Shown here piece after piece: positions 45,165 through 55,117 of a stretch of 64,000 nt of DNA. Each line of letters starts with the position of its first letter. Positions within the stretch are counted from its first letter, which is position 1. The translations under genes were made by a program, and so were the position numbers. The stretch covers positions 40,231,840 to 40,295,839 of the forward strand of contig CM055265.1 in assembly GCA_029237695.1 (NCBI GenBank). The letters are read 5' to 3'. The notes beneath the pieces were generated by a model. The model made no database searches. It was not told where the DNA came from and saw nothing but the letters and a program-made list of their open reading frames with translations. This stretch comes from Conchocele bisecta. Its lineage: Eukaryota; Mollusca; Bivalvia; Lucinida; Thyasiridae.

Positions 45165-45410
45165 TCTGCGCTCCGTTACCCGTATCATCGGTGAAATTTC
45201 AAACGTCTATAAAAGCAGAATAAGCAACATTTGGGGAATACATAGGCATTAAAATCATAGTATATACACATATTGAGCTAACCATCGAATGCCATTAAAT
45301 GCACGAAGCGTAAACAGTCGAAAATCGCGATATTTCAACTTACCTCATTTCACGTCCGCCATCTTGGGATGTCCGTAACTGCAGTTACGGATATCACCTT
45401 ACCCCCAGTG
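45165..45410 (-). repeat. Right TIR of the 2.4 kb transposon
   Basis: Inverted copy of the left TIR with scattered substitutions. One of them changes the sixth codon of the mini-exon from CGA to TGA. Confidence 0.85.
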
Positions 45411-45427
45411 ATTATTGTTGATAGTTT

Positions 45428-45515
45428 CTTGCCTTGGTGACAGCTTCACATTTCTGCATCTTCGATGTCTGGTCCATATTCGACGGGCGTATTTTGTGAC
45501 TTGCGGCACTCTTGT
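45428..45515 (+). mobile_element. Second H4 3' terminus
   Basis: 88 bases nearly identical to 42,898-42,987, ending ACTTGCGGCACTC and CTTGT. With the upstream copy it brackets the 2.4 kb transposon. Confidence 0.7.
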
Positions 45516-45599
45516 TCCCATATTGGATTTTTCCCTTAAGATTACAATATGTGAACAATAACTTTTAACCCTTACAATGTATTTTGATATCACATTTAT

Positions 45600-45790
45600 C
45601 AGGTAAGGCTAGGAAATTCCGAGGATTGCCGAGGAATTCCTACCGTTTCCGAGTCCAGTCCAACAATCTTGAAATAAGAAGCTTGCCGAGTAATTCCTAC
45701 CTTTTCCAAGTCGAGTCTGACAATCTTGACATAAAAGGCTCACCGAAGAATTCCTACTGTTTCCGAGTCAAGTCTGACAATCTCGAATAA
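45600..45790 (+). repeat. 63-bp tandem repeat with open frame
   Basis: Three units of 63 bp encode LPRNSYRFRVQSNNLEIRS-like text (variants LPSNSYLFQVESDNLD and SPKNSYCFRVKSDNLE). Substitutions between units mostly keep the frame open. The 68-codon ORF from 45,584 has no assignable function. Confidence 0.6.
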
Positions 45791-45813
45791 AAGGATACTA
45801 GCCTGGTATTCTA

Positions 45814-46918
45814 CAGAACTCCAGATAAGCTGCGTATTTGCTTAAATACCCAAATAAAATTGCTAAAAACCCAATTCAAATCAAAGTAGCGAGTATCAAA
45901 AAGCAATACAAATTTTATGGTACCTTTATCATGCTGCCGAAAACAAACAGACCACAAATATAGCATATTTTTCTTATTTTCTAAGAAAACACATCTTGGT
46001 ATTTCATTAGAATTGTCTCCAAGGAGACAATTCTAATGAAATGCCAAGACTTGTATATAAGTGCTGTCTGTTTATGTGTAAACAGCAGTGTGATTTTATT
46101 TTACCCAATTAAAATTTTGAAATACCCAATTGCTTCAGAAATGATGGAGTGAAAATACTCAATTACTAATTTCTTATCTGGAGCGCTGACATATATCAGT
46201 TTATGCTACAGAATGATTTTAGAGTGACAATGGTTTTTATAAAGAACAAACACATACTTGTTACCATTGCGAAACTAGAGCAAAGTCGATGGCGCGCACA
46301 ACAAATACCCACTTTTCCTCTGCCAAAAGACATGTACTTGTCCAGGTAATATATGGGATTTAGTACTAAACCCATAAAGATTGACCCGGCCATAAATTAC
46401 CTTAGTTGTTGATAGGCCGTTAAACCCCAACAAACAAACTACAGACAGTGAAGTTATGAAGCATTAAAAGGTGAATAGATAATCAATGGCTGGTTGAATT
46501 ACAACTTGAATTATTACCAATGTGCCAGATTTGCTGCGTATTTGCTTAAATACCCAATGAAAATTGCCAAAAACCGAATTGAAATCAGAAGTTGCGATTA
46601 TCAAAAAGCAATAAAAGAATTGTGGTACCTTTATCATGCTGCAGAAAACAATAGAGACCACAAATATAGCATATTTTTCTTATTTTCCATGAAAACACAT
46701 CTTGGTATTTCATTAGAATTGTCTCCTTAGAGACAATTCTAATGAAATGCCAAGACATGTTTTCATTTCGAAGCAAACCATTCAATAATTGCTGTCTGTT
46801 GATGTGTAAACAGTAGTGTGATTTTATTTTACCCAATTAAAATTTTGAAATACCCAATTGCTTCAGAAATGATGGAGTGACAATACTCAATTACTAATTA
46901 CTTATCTGGAGTTCTGTA
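45814..46918. mobile_element. Two F3 (hAT-type) MITEs and an S1 SINE
   Basis: 45,814-46,189 and about 46,528-46,918 have the F3 layout (TGCGTATTTGCTTAAATACC left, TTATCTGGAG right, hairpin around TCTCCAAGGAGA or TCTCCTTAGAGA). Between them 46,335-46,440 is an S1 SINE 3' end (CCGTTAAACCCCAACAAACA). Confidence 0.65.
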
Positions 46919-47014
46919 TTACGCTAAAAAATGTTTTACTTCTTACAAGAAACGTGACGCTAATGTCATGTGACTTTCTTCGACCAATGAAACATAGAAG
47001 TCGATGTTGGCTGT

Positions 47015-47265
47015 TAAATGTGGCTGTGACTGGAGAAATTGGGCTTATGGGATTTGTGACCAGTGTAGCTCCTGATCAAATGGCGCACTCCTGTAGCCTG
47101 ACCTGCGTTGCTTGTTAGAAGCGTGACTGGTGTTTCATTGATGGAATGGCGAACAGTGCAGATCCTGATCAGACTGTGCGGATGCACAGGCTGATCTGGA
47201 TCTACACTGGTCGCAAAACCCATAAGCCCCATTTCGCCACAGTCTCAGCCACAAATGGTGAATGA
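47015..47265. mobile_element. F6/F5 foldback element
   Basis: GTGGCTGTGACTGGAGAAAT and its inverse (ATTTCGCCACAGTCTCAGCC) bound the block; an F5 hairpin (GATCCTGATCAGACTGTGCG) lies inside. Related text is at 22,705-22,745 and 23,336-23,430. Confidence 0.55.
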
Positions 47266-47475
47266 TTACAGTAAGCTCGGTATTGTCAGATATGTTACTA
47301 GTTGTGTCTAGTTGGATCATGTTTGTATATAAACAAATTACCATAGGCACAATGTATTTAGTTCAGTTGAAGTTCAGTTGTTGAGCGTCGCACCAGATAA
47401 TCGGAAGTATTTCCTGCTATAGTAACTTTGAAGGTACATGTGAACAGGCAAGTTAGTTTCTTTAAACAATATTGA

Positions 47476-47725
47476 TTAACCCTTAGACCGCTACTCACAA
47501 CAATTGTCGTTTACTGTTGTTTTTATATCTTGCCTTATTTCTCAATAAAAACATGGTTTGACAGCACTTCAGAATCATTTCCAATGGAAATGATTCTGAA
47601 GTGCTGTCAAATCATGTTGTAAATTATTCTAAAGTGCTGTCAAAGCATGTTTTTGATGATAAAAATGGAAAATAGAAAATAAACAGCAGACGACAAAAAA
47701 ATTATGATAGCGGTCTAAGGGTTAA
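47476..47725. mobile_element. F2 MITE with TTAA at both ends
   Basis: TTAACCCTTAGACCGCTA at the left and TAGCGGTCTAAGGGTTAA at the right are perfect inverted ends. The inner hairpin is GCACTTCAGAATCATTTCCA / TGGAAATGATTCTGAAGTGC. It is the best-preserved copy. Confidence 0.75.
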
Positions 47726-47774
47726 GTAATAATGTTATAGTTAAATACAATTGCATGTCAATAATTCATGGGAA

Positions 47775-48110
47775 TCGGGGTTCATTCTTACCGGAATCCG
47801 GACTGGAGACCTGGCATTTTGTATGTGACAGTTGAAACTGGATATACCCCTTATGTGAGTATTACGATTATTCGTAATCCTATTTTAGGGGAAGGGGCCA
47901 AATGACTGGTGCGGTATGGACCTGGCACCAGGTCAGGTTATTCTAATTTCAGGGCTGAATATATTTGTTCTCGATGTAAATATTCTGTTTTGATTTTGGG
48001 ATTTTCCCCGCAATGCAACAAGTTAAAACGGGATCGAACCCGTTTGCCCGGCCTTACATGACCTTAGCTGTTGATAGGCCGTTAAACACCAATACACAAA
48101 CAAATACACA
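47775..48110 (+). mobile_element. S1 SINE with perfect box B on the minus strand
   Basis: It runs from GGGGTTCATTCTTACCGGAA to CCGTTAAACACCAATACACAAA. Read on the minus strand it starts TTTAACGGCCTATCAACAGC and has GGGTTCGATCCCG, a perfect pol III box B, 45 bases in. Confidence 0.65.
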
Positions 48111-48119
48111 TGGGAGTTG

Positions 48120-48468
48120 CAGAGCTCCAGATAAGTTCTTTCTAAAGAGTAGTATACTACCAGATTTCAAATTCGTATTTTACTTTTACAACTGTATTAT
48201 TGATTTTCTTCCTTATTAAATAGGAAACAAATGATGAAAAAATGAAACAAATTTAAAAATCCACTTATTTCAGCTCCAAAAAGCAAATACTATTTGCTTT
48301 TTGCAGCTCAAGTAAGTAAATTTTCAACTTTATTACAGTATTTTCAAAATCAATGCGTATTTTCACATTGCTGTGAGTATTTTGTACTCCAACTTTTGAT
48401 GATCAATGCGCATTCTGCTAAAATAAGTGCGTAAAATATGCCAATGCGCACCTTATCTGGAGCTCTGG
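48120..48468. mobile_element. F3-related MITE
   Basis: CAGAGCTCCAGATAAG left and CTTATCTGGAGCTCTG right. The interior differs from other F3 copies but matches the F3 halves at 36,721 and 37,630. A further F2 half lies at 48,890-48,990; 48,990-49,360 shows nothing recognisable. Confidence 0.6.
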
Positions 48469-49371
48469 AGTTGACCGAAAGCATAACTTGTCATGGTCAT
48501 CTCCCAAGAACAAATTAAAAAAACTTGTCATGGTCATCTCCCAAGTTTATACCCCCGATAAATTCAACAAAAATGCCATTCATTCTTTATAATTCCAGCA
48601 TTTGAAATAAATTCATCAAGAAAATGTGTTTATTTTCCGTTTTCTTAAGAATTATTTTAACTGCACCTCAAGGTTACGGAAAATAGTTTGGCGTGGGAGT
48701 TTACTGGGATATAAATTTTGGACAGAGACTTGCTACGGGACAATCAAATGTTAGGGAAATGTGTAAATATTTTTGTGCTGGAATTATAAGCGTGTATAAT
48801 TTTTCCGAGTAAAAGGATATATACAAAATCCAAATGAGGCTGGATTCACTGTTAACCAGACACCATACTATATTAGGATCTAAATAGTCAGATTCTCATG
48901 TGCTGTCAAAACCAGTTTTTTGTTAAGAATTAAAGGAAAAATGAAAAACAGCAGACGGCAATTTCCGTTGTCAGCGTAGGAAGGGTTAAAATAGCAACTT
49001 TCACATAATATATGACAGAAACAATGCATTACAATGATCTCTAGCTTACAAATCATACAGGTCAACACGTATCCTCAAACGTCTTAGCTTTCATAAGCAT
49101 GCCATAATGATATCCAATCATGTATATCTCCTAATGTATAATGACTACCAGCAGTCTGTTGTGCCATCTGACTGCACAATGATAGTTTATTGCATAAACC
49201 ATGATGGCTCTTGATAAAAACAGACAATCAATTTCAAAATACAAGCATGATGACAGATAATGGACACAATTAGCATATGATATGACAATTATTAGCATGC
49301 ACAGTATACATTCGTCACTGTAATGGATATCATCTGTTTCAACTCGAACTGGCTAACTGAGCATTATAAAC

Positions 49372-49442
49372 TTGGAAAAGTCGCGGGAATACTGGACGAG
49401 GCCTTCCGGCCTTCGTCCAGTATTCCCGCGACTTTTCCCAGT
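49372..49442. repeat. Near-perfect 70-bp hairpin
   Basis: GGAAAAGTCGCGGGAATACT, then GGACGAGGCC, with the inverse GGCCTTCGTCC and AGTATTCCCGCGACTTTTCC. The stem is about 31 bp with a loop of a few bases. Confidence 0.8.
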
Positions 49443-49605
49443 TTATAGGATAACGTTCTTGGCATTGCTTTACTTTTCTGAATGCAGTGTATGTATCAGA
49501 TTCAGCTTAACACAAATATTAATTTCACATTATGGAAAAGATTATATCGTTGTAACTACATATTCTATTGTTTTGTATATACGATACATTTTATTGTTGA
49601 ATATA

Positions 49606-49749
49606 GGGTTAACTGTATTGTAATTTTGAGATTTGCGTAGGTCGGAAAATCTGTTTAATGGCGACGCGCCAGCGGAGCCATTAAACATATTTTCCGACCT
49701 ATCATTTTCTGATATACGCCGCAAATCTCAAAATTACAATGCGGTTAAC
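49606..49749. mobile_element. F7 foldback MITE (GGTTAAC ends)
   Basis: GGTTAACTGTATTGTAATTT at the left pairs with AAATTACAATGCGGTTAACC at the right. A second pair, AGGTCGGAAAAT / ATTTTCCGACCT, lies inside. 144 bp, non-coding. Confidence 0.75.
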
Positions 49750-49893
49750 CTATTTCTAATGCACAAATTGAACATTTTGCAAATTTTACCGATTCTACTT
49801 GTGAAAGTCGTACCGAGTGCAAGGTGTTTGCGCATGGCATACCGGACGAATCACACAAATAATGTTCCGCCAAGCAAAAGATAGTTCTAATTG

Positions 49894-52799
49894 TATCCCC
49901 CGGACTCCGTCGGGGGATACTATGGATTTGACAGCGTGCCGCGTCCGCGTCCGCGGTCCGCGTCCGCGGTCCGCCGTAGACACTTCTTGTCCGGAGCATA
50001 ACTCGAACACCCTTTGGAATATTTTCATGAAACTTCACACATGCATAGACCACGACCCGAAGGTGTGTCGCGCACAAGAATGACAACTCTTGCATAGCTA
50101 ATTTTTGAGTTATCTCCCTTTTTTTGTTTCTCGCACTGATTTCGTGTCCGGAGCATAACTCCACCACCCTTTCGAATATTTTCATGAAACTTCACACATG
50201 CATAGACCATGACCCAAGGAAGTGTCGCGCACAAGAATGACAACTCATAGCATAGCTAATTTTTGAGTTATCTCCCTTTTTTGTTTCGCGCACTGATTGA
50301 CCATAACTCGACCACCCTTTGGAATATTTTTATGAAACTTAAACACATTCAATTAGACCACGAACCGAAGGTGTGTCGTGCACAAGAATGACAACTCTTG
50401 CATATCTAATTTTTTAGTTATCTCCCTTTTTTGTTTTCGCTCACTGATTTCCTGTCCGGAGCATAACTCGACCACCCTTTGGAATATTTTCATGAAACTT
50501 CACACATGCATAGACCACGACCCGGAGGGTGTGTCGCGCACAAGAATGACAACTCTTGCGTAGCTAATTTTTCAGTTATCTCCCTTTTTTGTTTTGCGCA
50601 CTCTACAAACTGGACAATAATGCATGAAGACCTGTTTTCTCGTCTGCTCTGTATACCTTTTCTCGTGTGCTCTGTACACCTTACCTGTAGAGAGAACAAT
50701 AGAAACTGGGAGAACCATGTGCTAAGCATGGGCTAGCATGTGCAGATGTCTACTGCTTGACCACTGCTTGACCACTGCTGACCAGGTAATTTATACAGGT
50801 AAATCACTACATTGGGTACTGTGTTGAAAATATTGTGGCATTATGTGGACCTCTGCAGATATATGTAGATACATATAGGACTATTAAAAAAAAATCTGGT
50901 CTCCAATAGCAAGCATTATTATTTTTAAACTTTTTTTTGTCATTTTTTATTTTTTTTTTACATTATTTTTTTTCATTTTTTTTTTCAAATTATTTTTCAA
51001 TTTGACTGGAAAAAATATCTGGGCTCCAGTAGCAAGCATTATTATTTTTAAACTTTTTTTTTCCATTTTTTTTTTTTTTTCTTTTTTTTTTTTTTATTTT
51101 TTTTTTCATTTTTGTTTTCAAATTATTTTTCAATTTTTGTCGTAAGTGCTATATACAGACTATTCACCTGTGCATGTGCTAGCATGTGCAACTGACCACT
51201 GACCACTTACAGGTAATTTATACAGGTAAATGATTATATTACATTTCCCTAAACTGTGTTGAAAATATTGTGGCATTATGTGGACCTGTGCAGATATATG
51301 TAGATAAATATAGGATTATTAAAAAAAATTCTGGGCTCCAGTAGCGAGCATTATTATTTTTAATTTTTAAACTTTTTTTCCATTTTTTTTTTTCATTTTT
51401 TTTTTTCAAATTCTTTTTCAATTTTGTCTAGTAGCATAAGGTCGTAAGTGCTATATACAGACTAATTATGATATAATAAAACAATTATTGACTAGTGAGC
51501 CATAGAATATAATTCTGATATTCTATGGTTCACTAGTCAATAATTGTATAATATGTTCGGGCCAGTGAAAATTGCTTTCGGGCCCAGGCTCGAGGTCAAG
51601 GCGGGACAAGGCGAGGCATCTGATTCCGCGGAATTCTTGTTTACTTATCTCCCTTTGTTGTTTCGTGCTCTGATTTTGTATCCAGAGCATAACTCGAACA
51701 CGCATATACGCATTGCTCTAATGGTCCTCTACCGCCCTGTGCCAAATCCACGTTCGTTCTGCCCCCGTCAAGCCCAGGGTCAAGGTCACATACTTAGTTG
51801 CTTCAAAAAACATTAACGCTTGGGTAAATATCTTTTTATACTTTCTGTTTTCTTTCATGGATCATGGATCATCTTCATATTTCATATACGCATTGCTCTA
51901 ATGGTCCTCTACCGCCCTGTACCAAATCCACGTTCGTCCTGCCCCACCAATCCCAGGGTCAAGGTCACATACTTGGTGCTTCAAAAACTTTAATGCAGGT
52001 CAGGTAAATCTTATTAATAATTTTTCTTCCATTCACGGATCAACTTCATATTTCATATATGCGTTGCTCTAATGGTCCTCTACCGCCCTGTGCCAAATCC
52101 ACGAACGTCCCGCCCCCGCCAAGCCCAGGGTTAACATCATATACTTAGTGCTTCCAAAACATTTAACGCTCAGGTAAATATCTTATAATTTCTGTTTTCT
52201 TTCAAGGATCAGCTTCATATTTGATATATGCATTGCTCTAATGGGTCCTCTACCGCCTGTGCCAAATTCACGTTTGTCCTGCCCCCGCCAAGCCCAGCGT
52301 CAAGGTCACATACTTGGTGCTTCAAAAACTTTAACGCTCGGGTAAAAGAAAATTTTGACTTGCAATTTGGCCTCATTTATTATCAAAGCGATATGTGGGA
52401 CATCCGTGTTCTATGAACACATTTTCTAGTTTATTAAACTTCACACATGCATAGAAGACGACCCAAAGGTGTGTCGCACGTAAGAATGACAACTCTTGCG
52501 TCGTTAATTTCTTAGTTATCTCCCTTTGTTGTTTCGTGCATTGATTTCGTGTCTGGAGCATAACTCGAACACCCTTTGGAATATTTTCATGAAACTTCAC
52601 ACATGCATAGACCACGACCCTAAAGGTGTGTCCCGCAAGAATGACAACTCTTGCATCACTAATTCTTTAGTTATCTCCCTTTGTTTTTCCATCACTGATT
52701 TTGTCTCCGGAGCATAACTCGAACACCCTTTTTTCAAACTACTTGTGTATCTGGGGATGGGGATACACATGCGCTTGTCGACAAGCGTCCATTTCTAGT
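49894..52799 (+). mobile_element. Helitron-like element H1, copy B
   Basis: Collinear with 158-3,409, with the same start hairpin and the same 3' palindrome (52,772-52,787) plus CTAGT (52,795-52,799). It has two fewer 170-bp units. Flanks differ from copy A and no duplicated target is seen, consistent with Helitron insertion. Confidence 0.75.
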
Positions 52800-52814
52800 T
52801 GAATTATACAATGT

Positions 52815-52880
52815 AGTAGTATATAGGGAGTCAAAATGATACCACCTACGGTGGCATCATTTCCAACCCCATATACTACT
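52815..52880. repeat. Imperfect inverted repeat at left of virus-like locus
   Basis: AGTAGTATATAGGGAGTC, then AAAATGATACCACC, pairs with GGTGGCATCATTT, then CCCATATACTACT. It starts AGT, as Polinton termini do, but no matching right terminus is visible because of the gap at 58,273. It may be the element end or an unrelated foldback. Confidence 0.4.
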
Positions 52881-53230
52881 CCCACCACCCCCTAAAAATA
52901 AAAAATTGGTTAACGAGGAAATTGTCTCCCACCACCCCGAAAAATCCAAAATGTGTGTCATAAATACATCATGTCGTTTTCACGTCCAATTGAACAGATA
53001 AAACAATAGTCTTAAAAAGGATTTATTTTTGTCTCGTCATAAATACATCATGTATTTTTCACGTCCAATTGAACATATAAATCCCATAGGTTATAATAAA
53101 ATATTATAACAAAATGGATAATAAAATACACAACGAATTGGAATTTTGTAATGACTTTTATGGAGAATTTTTACGCTGTTTCTACAGTATTAAAACACGG
53201 TAAAATGTAATACTATGTTGTATCGAATAC

Positions 53231-53482
53231 ATGAAATATCAGCGTAATTTATTACGCTGCGATAAAAACGTTGCATTTAAAATATTAAGCCGGCAATTAT
53301 GTCGCCGGTATAAGGATCAAATTTGTGTAATGAAGCGACTAAATAGGATCAATTGGATAGGAGAAACACTACCGAAATATTATCAAACTAATTTTATAAA
53401 ACAGTTTAAAATCAAAGATTCGTTGACGGATATGCGTTTCTACGATATCGCTTTTAACGAAGAAATTGGAAATTATTATTAG
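53231..53482 (+). CDS. Hypothetical small basic protein
   Basis: An 83-codon ORF from ATG 53,231 to TAG. The product is rich in Lys/Arg and Tyr (MKYQRNLLRCDKNVAF, RRYKDQICVMKRLNRI) with no signal peptide or membrane segment and no motif I recognise. It lies in an AT-rich 1.5 kb stretch between the left inverted repeat and the structural-gene cluster. It could be an early gene of the virus-like element or a chance ORF. Confidence 0.3.
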   Translation: MKYQRNLLRCDKNVAFKILSRQLCRRYKDQICVMKRLNRINWIGETLPKYYQTNFIKQFKIKDSLTDMRFYDIAFNEEIGNYY

Positions 53483-54144
53483 AATGAAATTGGAAATTAT
53501 TAGAAGAAATTGAAAAAATTATTATTGAACAGAACTAATTTATGTTATAATCACACCAAGCAGACGACAATGTTTCAATTACACGTGTTATGAACACGTA
53601 AATTAGGTGTCCCACCTTACACGTATATTAAAGTGTCCATTTTATAGAGAGATTTACACAATTACGTCTTCCGGGATGGAAAATAAACACACTGTAATAT
53701 ATAATACACACACGGATATTGATAGCCTTATCGATGGTATGTAAACGGGCTATCAATTTACACAGGTGGTGTGTAACAGTTTACAAACACTTAGTGAGGG
53801 TTATATAGTTCACGAATTTCCGGGATGGTTCGTTATTTAATTAATTTTAATAAAATTATTTATAATTTAAAGCGGAACACCCCCTATTATATTAATATAA
53901 TAAAATAATTAATTAATAACAATACATTTTTTTTTTTTTTTTTATTTCACCAGCAAAGTTAGGGTATACGAGAAATAAACACAGTATATTGTCGGGACGC
54001 CGGCACTAATATCTCAACAGTGAGATAGGTTTCGCCACATGTACTTCACTCTGGCCACGTCCACACATTATAGCGGATGGAGGTAATGAAGAGGAGGGTC
54101 CGCGGTATCGGTCCAATGATGGGGTGGAGGAGATGTGAGCGTGA

Positions 54145-54275
54145 CACACCTCGCTAAGCCGAAAAAAAAGAGAAAAGAGAGATTTAAGCGAAGGGCTTAG
54201 CGAGGTGGACCCAGAAGGGTTTTGCTGGCGCGGGTTCGAGCCTCGGTAGGACCTAAAATTTTTTTTTTTTTTTTT
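54145..54275 (+). other. Hairpin, box-B-like motif and oligo(T)
   Basis: CACCTCGCTAAGCC (about 54,146) and GGCTTAGCGAGGTG (about 54,195) form a 14-bp perfect stem with a purine-rich loop. About 30 bases on comes GGTTCGAGCC, close to a pol III box B, and then 22 T. This could be a small pol III transcript or a tRNA-derived relic. 53,485-54,144 holds no other feature. Confidence 0.4.
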
Positions 54276-54394
54276 TTTTTAATTGTTAATAATTTTCCTA
54301 AAATTAATTAATAAATTGTTTACTGCACCAATATAATTAATAATTTTGAAAAAATAGGAAAATTATTATTTTTTAAAAATTATTTTATAAAATA

Positions 54395-55080
54395 TCACAA
54401 TGGTGCTGTAACATTTCCTCCGACTTTATTTCCAAGTTTTACCCTAAATTTATCCCAATCAGTACACTCAATTTTGGGCATGGTGGCGCGCGCCTTGATC
54501 CTTATATCATTTTTTAATTCTTCATATCTCCCCATTTCTTCCACCACGGATTCAAACTCTAAATTTGATATTTTCTTATCGGCCAACGCTTTGGACACCA
54601 TAACGTCGATGCTATTTTTCTTAGACCTAGCGAGAACGGATATTCTATCATGTTTTCTACTTTTTTTCTCGAGTTTTCCACCCACCGCCCGAATTACCAT
54701 ACAAAGTGTTCCAGATAAAACGGTAATTCCACTCTCAAAACCCCTGCAAGTGGAACCATTACAATTGTAGATAGCGTTGCAGCAGTCCCCGCCCCACACA
54801 ACACAGAAACACTTGCCAGAACCGTACTAGATGCTTCAGCTATGTTTGCCGCGCGCTTATATTTGTTGGCGTGTCTTTTTCTTTTTGCACATTCTCTAAC
54901 TAAAATATCCTGCATAGCGACGATATTATTCAACCTAAAATCTGAACTTCTTTCGTTAATTGGATACAGTGTTGGTGGAGTGGTATTGAGAGTTGGATAC
55001 AGTGTTGGTGGAGTGGTATTGAGAGTTGGATACAGTGTTGGTGGAGTGGTATTGAGAGTTGAATATAATGATTCGTTCAT
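54395..55080 (-). pseudogene. Virus-like small structural protein, one frameshift
   Basis: The first frame (55,080 down to 54,694) starts with three 11-residue TLNTTPPTLYP repeats. A basic stretch (RKRHANKYKRAANI) and a hydrophobic segment (STVLASVSVLCGAGTAATLS) follow. The second frame (54,799 down to 54,395) continues with KKSRKHDRISVLARSKKNSI, VSKALADKKISNLEFE and GRYEELKNDIRIKARA. The frames meet near 54,730-54,750, so one indel breaks the gene. KH..I..LA..K, SKAL.D..IS..EF and Y.ELK..IR match, from memory, a protein encoded by virus-like Polinton-type elements in many invertebrate genomes. The hydrophobic plus basic layout suggests a membrane-active or core protein. It is downstream of the fibre gene on the same strand. 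Confidence 0.55.
54960..55058 (-). repeat. 33-bp coding minisatellite
   Basis: Three units of 33 bp (GTTGGTGGAGTGGTATTGAG on the plus strand) encode TLNTTPPTLYP. They are nearly identical, so recently expanded. Confidence 0.85.
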
Positions 55081-55117
55081 AGTTCAATTTTACAAATTTA
55101 TTTCAATATATTAGTAT

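Larger units (their letters stand above)
43740..45362 (-). pseudogene. Spliced C2H2-finger gene of the transposon, decayed
   Basis: Exon 1 is 45,344-45,362 in the right TIR (ATGGCGGACGTGAAATGAG, donor GTAAGT). The next exon starts at 44,457 after TATATTCTGCAG. The phases join as G/GA, giving GKFRCYHCRFFSDATAVIEH, then TIASH: a C2H2 zinc finger (C-x2-C-x12-H-x4-H). Later pieces are in different frames: LSNKLKEGLNPVIRED (ending at 44,099), then GILETNIAFHLLLDIGQFF (about 44,030-44,090) and LQFWSTVKNLFKGKGINLF (about 43,900-43,965). These resemble, from memory, a multi-copy invertebrate protein of unknown function. The gene is broken by the TGA in exon 1 and several frameshifts. The intron holds the H1 relative. 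Confidence 0.65.
43003..45410 (-). mobile_element. DNA transposon with 245-bp TIRs and TIR-borne exon
   Basis: Terminal inverted repeats 43,003-43,247 and 45,165-45,410 are nearly identical and start CACTGGGGGTAAGGTGATAT. Flanks are ATTATT on both sides, a 6-bp candidate duplication. Each TIR holds the 20-bp palindrome TCCGTAACTGCAGTTACGGA and further CCGTAACT sites. Each also holds CAAGATGGCGGACGTGAAA with a splice donor. The interior carries a decayed minus-strand gene with a C2H2 finger, a 290-bp H1 relative and a tRNA-like scrap. The superfamily is not certain. Confidence 0.8.
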
